Below, piece by piece: positions 1-6,841 of a stretch of 7,971 nucleotides of DNA. The notes below the pieces were generated by a model that saw only the letters and a program-made list of their open reading frames with translations, was not told the DNA's origin and did no database searches. Every line of letters begins with the position of its first letter. Positions within the stretch are counted from its first letter, which is position 1. The stretch spans positions 1 through 7,971 of the forward strand of contig JAFVRI010000064.1 in assembly GCA_017504335.1 (NCBI GenBank), given 5' to 3'. This DNA comes from Clostridia bacterium (GTDB taxonomy: Bacteria > Bacillota > Clostridia > Oscillospirales > CAG-272). Made by a program: the position numbers and the translations under genes.

Positions 1-226
1 CCTCACGAAGCTCGGAGAGACCCGCGTTTGCTGTATAATAGGTCTTGCCCTTTTCTAAGGAGACAATACCTGCCTCACGGATGTGCCAAGGAGTCTGAAA
101 GTCCGGCTCACCCACCGTCAGACCTACCACGTCCTGCATGGTGGTCATCAGATCAAAAAATTTCCGAATGCCCGATTTTGGGGTCTCTACCACCGTTCGG
201 GACAGTACTTTGCTATAGTCGATCAT
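1..226 (-). CDS. Class I/II PLP-dependent aminotransferase, N-terminal part (runs off the left edge)
   Basis: This is the first 75 residues of a gene that continues beyond base 1. The visible part matches the N-terminus of the AspC/PatA-like fold-type I aminotransferases. It has the GEPDF motif (residues 39-43), then TPWHI, then a LEKGKTYYTANAGLSELR stretch, which corresponds to the family's 'Y....G...LR' segment that binds the substrate side of the active site. The PLP lysine lies outside the window, so activity cannot be judged. Members transfer amino groups between amino acids (often aspartate or aromatic) and 2-oxoglutarate in the cytosol; the substrate here is unknown. The ATG at 226-224 overlaps the TGA of the preceding Lrp gene (TGATG), which implies translational coupling. 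A GAGAGAGGA stretch about 11 nt upstream, inside the Lrp gene, is the likely ribosome binding site. Lrp regulators next to such aminotransferases are common in Clostridia. Confidence 0.9.
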   Translation of the reverse strand, partial: MIDYSKVLSRTVVETPKSGIRKFFDLMTTMQDVVGLTVGEPDFQTPWHIREAGIVSLEKGKTYYTANAGLSELRE

Positions 227-705
227 CAGTTAAAGGTTCCTCTCTCATCAATTTCGGGGGCATCGTAAACCACACCCGTATCCTTGTATTTGTGCAACAC
301 AAAGTGGGTGGCGGTGGAGATCACCGCGTCAATGGGCGCCAGCTTCTGCGAAACGAAGAAGGCGACCTCCTTCATGGTTCTTCCCTCGATGAGCACGGAC
401 AGGTCGTAGCCGCCCGACATCAGATAGACAGCCTTGACCTCGGGGTAATTGTAGATCTTTTCCGCAACGCGGTCAAAGCCGCGGTCACGCTGCGGGGTCA
501 GCTTGACGTCGATCATGGCGGTAACCGATTCCACATCGGTTTTTTCCCAGTCAATGATGGTTTTGTATCCGAGAATGGTGCCGTTCGCCTCCAGCTCGGA
601 AAGCTCTCGCTCGACCTCCTCGCGTGGGAGATCCAGCATCACGGAAAGCTGCTCCGCCGTTAAGCGGGCATCTTTCTCCAGTAATTTCAATAAATTTTGG
701 TTCAT
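226..705 (-). CDS. Lrp/AsnC family transcriptional regulator
   Basis: The product is 159 aa, the usual size for the feast/famine family. Residues 1-45 form a winged helix-turn-helix, with the recognition helix around 28-41 (REEVERELSELEAN). Residues 60-140 form the RAM ligand-binding and oligomerisation domain, with the typical glycine-rich turn SGGYD at 97-101. A C-terminal tail (about 141-159) extends past the RAM fold. Family members form dimers to octamers, bind amino acids and control amino-acid transport and metabolism genes, often including their neighbour. The aminotransferase starts inside this gene's stop codon, so its expression is probably tied to this regulator; that target is inference. 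The start ATG (705-703) follows AAGGAGG at a rather long 11-nt spacing and lies 22 nt after the MutS-like gene's stop. The effector amino acid cannot be read from the sequence. Confidence 0.93.
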   Translation of the reverse strand: MNQNLLKLLEKDARLTAEQLSVMLDLPREEVERELSELEANGTILGYKTIIDWEKTDVESVTAMIDVKLTPQRDRGFDRVAEKIYNYPEVKAVYLMSGGYDLSVLIEGRTMKEVAFFVSQKLAPIDAVISTATHFVLHKYKDTGVVYDAPEIDERGTFN

Positions 706-727
706 GGGTATAAAATCCTCCTTACGG

Positions 728-2344
728 TCAGGATATGGTCGATTTTAGGTTTTTAGAAATGCTTTCATAGGAAAGTCCGTATTTGTCGGCAATGTCACGG
801 GCATAGCTCTTGCCGTCCGGTTTTTGGCGAACGATCTTGAAGGAGCGCTTGCCTTCCTCAATGCCTGCCACCAGTGTGTCGATCCGAGCGCCGCCGTCGG
901 GCGCGGTACGGGCATTGATCTCATCGATCTGCGCCGCCAGCTCATGCAGGTGAGTGGAGAAGAGACAGCGACAACCTACACGGGAAAAGCCCGCGAGGAC
1001 CTCCGCCGCAATATAGGATGCCTCAAAGGAGCCTGTGGAGGACAGGGACTCATCCAGCAGCACAAGGCTGTGCTCGGTGATGGCGGAGAAAATATCCAGA
1101 AGTCGGGCGCATTCCTCTCCCAGACGTCCCTTGTCGATGGTGTCCTCAGCACCGGTGGGAAAATGCGTATAGATTCCGTCCGCCAGACTGAGGGTAGCTT
1201 CCTCGGCGGAAACCAGCATGCCGAGCTGGGTCATAACCTGACACAGACCGATGGCACAGGTAATGACCGACTTACCGCCGCGGTTGGGCCCGGTCAGCAC
1301 GAAGATCAGCGCGTCGTCCGAGGTAAAGGACACATCATTTCCCACAATGTCGTCATCTACCTTGATGGCAACACAGGGATTGTACAGCTCCTTTGCCACA
1401 AAGACGGGCTTGCCCTCGGCAAGAACGGGACGGCACAGCTTCAAGCCCTTGTCTCGCAGAATGCGCAAAAAGGCAGTGCCCTTCACAAGAAATTCGATCT
1501 CCGGCATCAGGTTGAGAAGAAAATCAGTGTTCTCCAGCACGTATGCCTGAATGATCTTTTTCCAGGAACGGAGAGATTGCTTGTAGACATCATTGATGGC
1601 GGAATTGAATGCCAGCGAAAGCGCGGTCTTTTGGTTCTCGGATTGCCGCTTACCGAAGGGGACCAAGCTGGCAATGCAGGTGTATTCGTCATCCTTGAAA
1701 TTCAGACGCAGGATCTTTTCAAGCACATCACCCGAACGGAAGGGCTCGGGATTGATCGACAGAACCCCTGCGCTGGAGGGACGCAGCTGGGCGTCCAAAT
1801 TCACACCGATGGTAACGCTTCGGATGTCGCGGACACGGTTGGTCAGCTCCTCCAGCTTTTCGTTCAGCTCGCGGTAATAATCGCTGGTCGCCAGCTCGCC
1901 GATGCGGTCGCACAAAACGGTGAAGGCACGGCTTTTCAGCTTATCGGACAGAGGGGAGAGTCCCTCGTGAAGCGTGGAGACTGCCGATATATACAGCTCG
2001 ATCTCGGTCAGGCTCTCCAGATAGGAATCGCCATCCCCCTGATCTGCCTCCAGGCGGCGAAGCTCCATAATATCGGTGAGAATGGGAATCAGATGATTGA
2101 GGGTAGTCGTCAGCTCGGGATGCTCCAGCATATCCGCAAAAACGTCCTGACGGTGGGCAATAACCGAGGGATCCTGGGTAAAGAAATCCGAAAGATCTCT
2201 GCTTTTCAGATGAAGAATTTCGTCAAGCCCCAGCTCCTCCAGGACGAATTGGTCAATGGCGGGAACATCTGTACCGCTCAGGTGAGCGGCACGGGACTGC
2301 TCATTTGGCCAAAGAAGGCTGAATTGGGAAAGATCTGCGTTCAT
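728..2344 (-). CDS. MutS-related ATPase without mismatch-recognition or Smr domain
   Basis: The product is 538 aa. The C-terminal third is a clear MutS domain V ABC-type ATPase: Walker A GPNRGGKS at about residues 352-359, Walker B LVLLDE at 427-432 followed by the SSTGSFEA signature segment, and STHLHEL at 463-469 in place of the MutS 'ATHYHEL' switch. The first ~340 residues are helical and charged and look like the clamp/lever region. I see no N-terminal mismatch-reading domain with its F-x-E motif, no C-terminal Smr nuclease and no membrane helices, so this is neither MutS1 nor MutS2. Related proteins bind ATP and probably branched or structured DNA, but their roles are mostly unknown. 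The ATG at 2344 is preferred because AAAGGA sits 6 nt upstream; a TTG at 2359 in the same frame lies just before that site. The gene sits 18 nt after the DUF1294 gene and 22 nt before the Lrp gene. Confidence 0.85.
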   Translation of the reverse strand: MNADLSQFSLLWPNEQSRAAHLSGTDVPAIDQFVLEELGLDEILHLKSRDLSDFFTQDPSVIAHRQDVFADMLEHPELTTTLNHLIPILTDIMELRRLEADQGDGDSYLESLTEIELYISAVSTLHEGLSPLSDKLKSRAFTVLCDRIGELATSDYYRELNEKLEELTNRVRDIRSVTIGVNLDAQLRPSSAGVLSINPEPFRSGDVLEKILRLNFKDDEYTCIASLVPFGKRQSENQKTALSLAFNSAINDVYKQSLRSWKKIIQAYVLENTDFLLNLMPEIEFLVKGTAFLRILRDKGLKLCRPVLAEGKPVFVAKELYNPCVAIKVDDDIVGNDVSFTSDDALIFVLTGPNRGGKSVITCAIGLCQVMTQLGMLVSAEEATLSLADGIYTHFPTGAEDTIDKGRLGEECARLLDIFSAITEHSLVLLDESLSSTGSFEASYIAAEVLAGFSRVGCRCLFSTHLHELAAQIDEINARTAPDGGARIDTLVAGIEEGKRSFKIVRQKPDGKSYARDIADKYGLSYESISKNLKSTIS

Positions 2345-2350
2345 AGGGGA

Positions 2351-2356
2351 TCCTTT
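2351..2356 (-). promoter_or_regulatory. Ribosome binding site that sets the MutS-like gene start
   Basis: AAAGGA lies 6 nt upstream of the ATG at 2344. The in-frame TTG at 2359-2357 directly precedes this site and would lack a binding site of its own, so the shorter 538-residue form is preferred. Confidence 0.7.
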
Positions 2357-2362
2357 CAAAAA

Positions 2363-2647
2363 TTAGAGTACCTTGATGTACAGGAAGGCAACCAGCGCAA
2401 CCTGCAACAGGAAGATCACGGGAATGCCCACCATAAATTTCACGTGCTTGGTCTTATGACGGATCAGCTGCATGGTCACGAACATCGCCACGGAGCCGCC
2501 CAACGCGGAGAGCAACAGCAAAGTGCGCTCGCGGGTGCGGTGGCGAGGATTGTGCTTGGCGGCAATTTTGTCGTAGATGCAGACAATAACGGAAATCACG
2601 GAAATCATTCCCAAATAGATCAGGGGATAAAGAATTTTAGGTTCCAT
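2363..2647 (-). CDS. DUF1294 family small membrane protein
   Basis: The product is 94 aa with three hydrophobic helices (about 5-24, 42-60 and 71-92). The family pattern is easy to see: a YDK motif after helix 1 (25-27), an R-E-R-T-LLLL-GG segment entering helix 2, and RHKTKH (63-68) before a phenylalanine that starts helix 3. In DUF1294 proteins the usual 'RHKT.K..F' box matches this closely. Function is unknown; it is presumably a small inner-membrane protein. AAGGAG lies 6 nt upstream of the ATG, a strong ribosome binding site. Gaps of 17 nt to glnS upstream and 18 nt to the MutS-like gene downstream place it inside the operon, though it has no obvious link to tRNA charging. Full length, no defect seen. 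Confidence 0.88.
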   Translation of the reverse strand: MEPKILYPLIYLGMISVISVIVCIYDKIAAKHNPRHRTRERTLLLLSALGGSVAMFVTMQLIRHKTKHVKFMVGIPVIFLLQVALVAFLYIKVL

Positions 2648-2664
2648 TGGTAGCTCCTTGCGGT

Positions 2665-4323
2665 TTAGTTTTTCTTTGCGGGGAAGCTGTCCTTCAGACC
2701 GACCACACGGTTGAAGGTGTTTTCGTGCTTGGTATCCTTGCAGTAATATCCGTCGCGGACAAACTGGAACTTGTCGCCTGCCTCGGCTTCTGCCAAGGAG
2801 GGCTCAACCAAGGCGCCCTCGATCACGGTCAGAGAGTCGGGGTTCAGATAATCGTTGTAGGTCTTATCCTCGGGGATGGCATTGACATTTTCAATGGTAA
2901 AGAGACGGTCATAGAGCATCATGGTCACGGGCTTTGCGGCGGTTGCGCTGAGCCAGTGAATGGTACCCTTGATCTTTCTGCCGTCCACGGGATTGCCGTT
3001 GCCCGATTCCAGATCGGCAGTGCAACGGATCTCCTTGACCGTGCCGTCCTCATTCTTGACGATCTCGTTGCAGCGAACGATATACGCGCCCATGAGACGG
3101 ACCTCTCCGTCCGGCTTCATGCGGAAAAACTTGGGAGGGGGAACCTCGGCAAAGTCCGCGGCGTCAATATACAGCTCGCGGGTAAAGGGAAGCGCACGGG
3201 TTCCCGCTTCGGGATCCTGAGGATTGTTGGGCAGGTCAAAAGTCTCTACCTTATCCTCGGGATAGTTGGTCACCACCACCTTGATGGGGTGCTGAATGGC
3301 AATGCGTCTGGGAGCGGATGCGTTCAGCTCCTCGCGGATGCAGTGCTCCAGCATACCGATGTCCACCAGGCTGTTCGCCTTCGCCACACCCGCGCTCCGT
3401 ACAAAGTTGAAGATGGAGGTGGGGGTATAGCCGCGGCGGCGCAGACCGCAGATGGTAGGCAGACGGGGGTCGTCCCAGCCGTCCACCATGTTGTTTTCTA
3501 CCAGATAACGCAGATAGCGCTTGGACATGACCGTGTTGGTCACGTTCAGGCGGGCAAACTCTCTCTGCTTGGGAGGATTTTCGAAGCCGATGTTGTCGAT
3601 GACCCACTCGTAAAGCGGACGGTGGTTCTCAAACTCCAAGGAGCAGAGGGAATGGGTGATGCCCTCCAGCGCGTCCTGAATGGGATGGGCATAGTCATAA
3701 AGGGGATAGAGACACCACTTGTCGCCCTGACGGTGATGATGCACGTGAACGATGCGGTAAATGGCGGGGTCACGCATGTTGATGTTGGGGGATGCCATGT
3801 CGATCTTGGCACGCAGGGTGCGGCTTCCGTCGGGGAATTCGCCCGCTCTCATGCGGCGGAACAGATCCAGGTTCTCCTCAACCGAACGGTTGCGGTAAGG
3901 GCTTTCCTTGCCGGGCTCGGTGAGGGTTCCTCTGTATGCCTTCATTTCCTCGGCAGACAGATCACAAACGTATGCCTTGCCGTCCATGATCAGCTTCTCG
4001 GCATACTCGTAGCATTTGTCAAAATAGTCCGAGCCGTAAAAGATACCGCCGTTGGGCTCTGCTCCCAGCCAGCAGAGGTCACGGTAAATGGAATCCACGT
4101 ACTCGGTGTCCTCCTTGGAGGGGTTGGTATCGTCATAGCGGAGATTGAAGGTGCCGCCGTATTTCTTGGCGGTTTCGTAGTTGATCATGATCGCCTTGGC
4201 GGAGCCGATATGCAAATATCCATTGGGTTCCGGAGGGAATCGGGTATGGATTTTCAAATTGGGATTTTCTCTCAGATCGGCATCAATAATGTCGTGTATA
4301 AAATTGCTTGCGATTTCTTCCAT
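2665..4323 (-). CDS. glnS: Glutaminyl-tRNA synthetase (GlnRS)
   Basis: The product is 552 aa, the normal length for bacterial GlnRS. It attaches glutamine to tRNA-Gln in the cytosol using ATP. The class I signature HIGS (38-41) lies in the GlnRS-specific context FPPEPNGYLHIG, and the KMSKS equivalent is VMSKR (265-269). Between them are the conserved LRYDDTNP (61-68), RNRSVEENL (acceptor-binding insert), YPLYDYAHPIQDALEGITHS (206-225) and LCSLEFENHRPLYEW. Residues from about 340 form the two beta-barrel anticodon domains, ending with a GYYCKDTKH...FNRVVGLKDSF segment typical of the family. The start ATG (4323) has GAGG about 10 nt upstream and sits 20 nt after the gltX stop. GlnRS means the organism can make Gln-tRNA-Gln directly instead of relying only on GatCAB amidation. 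No truncation or missing key residue is apparent. Confidence 0.97.
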   Translation of the reverse strand: MEEIASNFIHDIIDADLRENPNLKIHTRFPPEPNGYLHIGSAKAIMINYETAKKYGGTFNLRYDDTNPSKEDTEYVDSIYRDLCWLGAEPNGGIFYGSDYFDKCYEYAEKLIMDGKAYVCDLSAEEMKAYRGTLTEPGKESPYRNRSVEENLDLFRRMRAGEFPDGSRTLRAKIDMASPNINMRDPAIYRIVHVHHHRQGDKWCLYPLYDYAHPIQDALEGITHSLCSLEFENHRPLYEWVIDNIGFENPPKQREFARLNVTNTVMSKRYLRYLVENNMVDGWDDPRLPTICGLRRRGYTPTSIFNFVRSAGVAKANSLVDIGMLEHCIREELNASAPRRIAIQHPIKVVVTNYPEDKVETFDLPNNPQDPEAGTRALPFTRELYIDAADFAEVPPPKFFRMKPDGEVRLMGAYIVRCNEIVKNEDGTVKEIRCTADLESGNGNPVDGRKIKGTIHWLSATAAKPVTMMLYDRLFTIENVNAIPEDKTYNDYLNPDSLTVIEGALVEPSLAEAEAGDKFQFVRDGYYCKDTKHENTFNRVVGLKDSFPAKKN

Positions 4324-4343
4324 GGTGTTAAACCTCGTTTTCT

Positions 4344-6041
4344 TTATTTACTTTCTTCAAGCGTGTGGAGCATCTTTTGGATTCTGTCCTCGGTCTGTGC
4401 CTTTCCGAGGATCTGCATCACGGTGTAAAGGTCGGGGGCGTTGAGCTTGCCCGTGACCGCGAGACGGATGAACATGCTTACGTCTGCCACGCTGCCCTTA
4501 TAGGCGGTGGGGTCAGCCTTGTATGCTTTCATATCGGGGGTGTATCCGAGGGGCTCGCCAAGTGCCTTGACCTTCTCGAACCAGGTGTTCATGTCGTCGG
4601 CTTCATCGTAGGTAGAGAGGAAGCCCTCGAGGATCGCGCGAATATCGGCGCGGTCGTATGTTTCATCGTAGGTGGTTTCAAGCGCAAAGAACTCATCGAA
4701 GAAGAATCCCATGTAGGGCTTGGCATCCGCCCAGGTCGCCAGATCCTTACGGGGCTTTTTGCCGCCGCGACCGATGGCGAAAATCGCCTCGGTAAAGGCG
4801 GGATCTCTTGCCAGAGCCGCGCCAAAGGCGGGATCGAACGCAAGCGCCCACTCGGTGACTCGGTCAGCAACGGTCTTGGCGTCCATCTTGGAGATCACGT
4901 TCTTGGAGACGTCATCCAGCTTCCGGAAGTCAAAGAGACAGCCGGACACCGACATCTTCTTGATGTTGAAGGGGAAGTCGCGGTAGCTCTTGTCGGGATT
5001 CTGCATTCTCCACTCCTCGTAGTTGGAGTTTAAGAGGGTCATGACGTATTCGCAAACCGCTTCGGGGCAGTAGCCCATGCGGGTGTAGTCGTCCATGTTG
5101 GCGCCCATATCCCGCTTGGAGAGCTTCTTTTTGTTGCCCGCCTCGTCCAGTCGCATGATCTGTGCGATGTGCATGTACTTGGGGGTCTTGAAGCCAAGAT
5201 AGCGGAAGAGCTGCAGGTGCTTGGCAAGGCTGGGGAGCCATTCCTCACCGCGGATGACGTGGGTGGTTCCCATCAGGTGGTCATCCACCGCGTGCGCGAA
5301 ATGGTAGGTGGGAATGCCGTCCGACTTGAGAAGGACGAAGTCCTCATCATTTTCGGGAATCTCCATATTGCCCTTGACCAGATCGGTGAAGCGGATCTTC
5401 TTTTCGGGATCACCGTCCGCCAGAATACGAAGCACGAAGGGGTTGCCCACCGCAAGGTTCGCTTCTACCTCTTCCATGGTGAACTGACGGCGGCGAAGCA
5501 TCTCGGCACGTCTTGCTTCTGCCTCTGCCTGCCAGTCGGTGTTCTTGATCTCTTCTTTTTTGTTGACCTGACCCAGCTCCTCCAGCTCCTCTTCGGTGGT
5601 GAAGCAGGGGTACGCACGTCCTTCCTTCACAAGCTGCTTGGCAAAGACGTGATAGATCGGTCCTCGGAGCGATTGCTTGTAGGGGCCGTATGCGCCGTGA
5701 TCGGCTACCTTGCCGTCCTCGCCGAGGATGGCACCCTCGTCAAAGTTGACGCCATAGACCGACAGCGTGCGGATCAGGGCTTCCGCCGCACCGGGAACCT
5801 CGCGCTTGGCATCGGTGTCCTCGATACGCAGATACAGCACGCCACCGCTTTGGTGCGCCAATCGCTCGGCAACCGTGGTGGGGAAGAGTCCGCCAAAGTG
5901 TACAAAGCCCGTGGGACTGGGAGCGAATCGGGTCACCTTCGCGCCTTCGGGGAGCGAGCGAGGCGGAAATTCCGCTTCTATATCGGCTGGTTTTTTTGTG
6001 ACCTGCGGGAAAAGCAGGTCGGCAAGCTTTTCAAAATCCAT
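4344..6041 (-). CDS. gltX: Glutamyl-tRNA synthetase (GluRS), long clostridial type
   Basis: The product is 565 aa, about 80-90 residues longer than the common 470-490 aa GluRS. It attaches glutamate to tRNA-Glu. The core starts late: TRFAPSPTGFVHFGG has its class I HIGH equivalent HFGG at 48-51, preceded by a ~35-residue N-terminal extension. LRIEDTD (71-77), HVIRGEEWLPS (261-271) and the KMSKS equivalent KLSKR (306-310) are all present. The zinc-binding CxC of some GluRS is absent; only C146 is found there. After residue ~330 the anticodon-binding part is expanded and unlike E. coli GluRS, but the end (VSMFIRLAVTGKLNAPDLYTVMQ..LGK) matches the family's C-terminal box. The ATG at 6041 has AAAGGA with a long 10-nt spacer. 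It lies 25 nt after the hydrolase stop and 20 nt before glnS. Because GlnRS is encoded next door, this enzyme is probably discriminating for tRNA-Glu (inference). Confidence 0.95.
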   Translation of the reverse strand: MDFEKLADLLFPQVTKKPADIEAEFPPRSLPEGAKVTRFAPSPTGFVHFGGLFPTTVAERLAHQSGGVLYLRIEDTDAKREVPGAAEALIRTLSVYGVNFDEGAILGEDGKVADHGAYGPYKQSLRGPIYHVFAKQLVKEGRAYPCFTTEEELEELGQVNKKEEIKNTDWQAEAEARRAEMLRRRQFTMEEVEANLAVGNPFVLRILADGDPEKKIRFTDLVKGNMEIPENDEDFVLLKSDGIPTYHFAHAVDDHLMGTTHVIRGEEWLPSLAKHLQLFRYLGFKTPKYMHIAQIMRLDEAGNKKKLSKRDMGANMDDYTRMGYCPEAVCEYVMTLLNSNYEEWRMQNPDKSYRDFPFNIKKMSVSGCLFDFRKLDDVSKNVISKMDAKTVADRVTEWALAFDPAFGAALARDPAFTEAIFAIGRGGKKPRKDLATWADAKPYMGFFFDEFFALETTYDETYDRADIRAILEGFLSTYDEADDMNTWFEKVKALGEPLGYTPDMKAYKADPTAYKGSVADVSMFIRLAVTGKLNAPDLYTVMQILGKAQTEDRIQKMLHTLEESK

Positions 6042-6066
6042 CTGTTTTCATTCCTTTCGGTGTCAT

Positions 6067-6681
6067 TTACAAGAGATACGCCACGGTGTCAAGGGCATTT
6101 CCGAGGGTCTCGGAGCGTCCGTGACCGGGATAAACGGTCAGCCGTGGATTCAAATTTCTGAGGGAAGCAAGGGAAGCCGCCATCATCGCCTCCGAGCCGC
6201 CATACAGATCGCATCTGCCGTAGGTGTCGGCAAAGAGGGTGTCACCCGTCAAAAGGGAATCGTCGCACAGGTAGCAGACCGAGCCGGGGGTGTGCCCGGG
6301 GGTGTGGATCACCTCCACGTAGGTATTCCCCAAGGGGATTCGGTCACCGTCCTCCAAAAGGTGATCGGCAGAGCCGAAGCTGCGCTCTCTGTGAAAGAAA
6401 AGCGAGAACGCGTTCTTGCGACCGTCCGCCAAAAAGTCGGCATCGTCCCTGTGGATCGAGACCGACAGCGGATAAGCGGCACGCAGGGAGTCCATGGAAA
6501 GGACGTGATCGAAATGACCGTGTGTCAGAAGGATCCCCGCGGGGGATGCGTCCTCGGCACGGATGGCTTCTAAGATCGCTCCCGACGTGACGGCGGGGTC
6601 CACGATCAGCGCTTGATTCTGATGCACGATCAGGTAGGTATTGGCGCCGAAGGATTCGGTCGCCACAGGTACGATCTTCAT
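6067..6681 (-). CDS. MBL-fold metallo-hydrolase, glyoxalase II-like
   Basis: The product is 204 aa, a one-domain metallo-beta-lactamase fold. The complete dinuclear metal set is visible: THGHFDH (H54, H56, D58, H59), the third-motif histidine in HTPGHT (H130), D147 in LLTGDTLF, and H187 in YPGHG. Length and spacing fit the short YcbL/glyoxalase II-like group, which hydrolyses thioesters such as S-D-lactoylglutathione or related substrates; the real substrate is not predictable. The ATG at 6681 is chosen because AAGGAAG sits 6 nt upstream and homology starts at MKIVPV. The frame stays open further upstream to 7038, but that stretch crosses the promoter and the opposite gene and is not credible protein. 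It is the first gene of the leftward operon, 25 nt ahead of gltX, with a predicted leader of only about 27 nt. Confidence 0.92.
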   Translation of the reverse strand: MKIVPVATESFGANTYLIVHQNQALIVDPAVTSGAILEAIRAEDASPAGILLTHGHFDHVLSMDSLRAAYPLSVSIHRDDADFLADGRKNAFSLFFHRERSFGSADHLLEDGDRIPLGNTYVEVIHTPGHTPGSVCYLCDDSLLTGDTLFADTYGRCDLYGGSEAMMAASLASLRNLNPRLTVYPGHGRSETLGNALDTVAYLL

Positions 6682-6687
6682 ATTGCG

Positions 6688-6694
6688 CTTCCTT
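6688..6694 (-). promoter_or_regulatory. Ribosome binding site of the MBL hydrolase gene
   Basis: AAGGAAG lies 6 nt before the ATG at 6681. It decides this start over in-frame starts further upstream, which would require translation through the promoter and the divergent gene. Confidence 0.75.
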
Positions 6695-6714
6695 ATAAAT
6701 AAAATATACAAGGT

Positions 6715-6743
6715 ATTATACCACATTTTCCGAAAAATGTCTA
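6715..6743 (-). promoter_or_regulatory. Sigma-70-type promoter of the leftward operon
   Basis: On the minus strand, TAGACA (6743-6738, 5 of 6 consensus bases) and TATAAT (6720-6715, perfect) are separated by exactly 17 bp. TGG directly before the -10 makes it an extended -10. An A/T-rich tract (about 6750-6780) lies upstream of the -35 like an UP element. Predicted transcription start is near 6708, giving a ~27-nt leader with no room for a T-box or other riboswitch. The -10 sits inside an 11-bp inverted repeat, GGTAT-T-ATACC (6712-6722), which could be an operator. No other promoter this good was noticed before the genes downstream, so it likely drives all seven. Confidence 0.8.
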
Positions 6744-6783
6744 TACCGTGGAAAAAATTTTTTTTGAAAATATTGAAAACTTC
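6744..6783. promoter_or_regulatory. A/T-rich tract shared by two divergent promoters
   Basis: Between the two -35 boxes lies an A-tract and T-tract region (A6 followed by T8 near 6752-6765, then two TTGAAAA direct repeats at 6764-6770 and 6773-6779). It is in the right place to serve as an UP element or curved DNA for both promoters. No protein-binding site is identifiable by family. Confidence 0.4.
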
Positions 6784-6812
6784 TTGTCGCGACGGCGTTT
6801 TTTTGGTATAAT
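6784..6812 (+). promoter_or_regulatory. Promoter of the UxaC-like gene
   Basis: TTGTCG (6784-6789, 4 of 6 consensus) and TATAAT (6807-6812, perfect) are separated by 17 bp, with TGG directly before the -10 (extended -10). Transcription probably starts near A6818 or A6819, leaving a ~24-nt leader that carries AAGGGAGG. An 8-bp palindrome GTCGCGAC (6786-6793) overlaps the -35 and could be a regulator contact, but it is short. Confidence 0.75.
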
Positions 6813-6826
6813 GGAGCAACGCAAGG

Positions 6827-6834
6827 AAGGGAGG
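6827..6834 (+). promoter_or_regulatory. Ribosome binding site of the UxaC-like gene
   Basis: AAGGGAGG lies 7 nt before the ATG at 6842. The frame is closed upstream by TAA at 6809-6811, inside the -10 box, so the short N-terminus of the product is real rather than a mis-called start. Confidence 0.8.
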
Positions 6835-6841
6835 CTCGGAC

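Noticed and set aside
48..51. HFGG in place of HIGH in GluRS as a possible defect (residue positions 48-51 of the protein)
   Set aside because: GluRS enzymes commonly have HxGG here (E. coli has HVGG), so this is normal variation.
2345..2359. TTG start at 2359 for the MutS-like gene
   Set aside because: It has no ribosome binding site of its own; AAAGGA sits between it and the better ATG at 2344.
824..2653. Long plus-strand open frame (609 codons) opposite the MutS-like gene
   Set aside because: It is antisense to a gene with clear Walker motifs, spans two real genes, has no convincing ribosome binding site, and its translation is rich in H, Q and G with no domain, as expected of a shadow frame.
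2647..4428. Long plus-strand open frame (593 codons) opposite glnS
   Set aside because: It is an exact antisense shadow of GlnRS, whose motifs are certain. The predicted protein is a low-information mix of V, G, L and H.
5169..6161. Plus-strand open frame opposite gltX and the end of the hydrolase gene
   Set aside because: It crosses the gltX start and the intergenic gap, no family is recognisable, and no promoter or ribosome binding site is seen.
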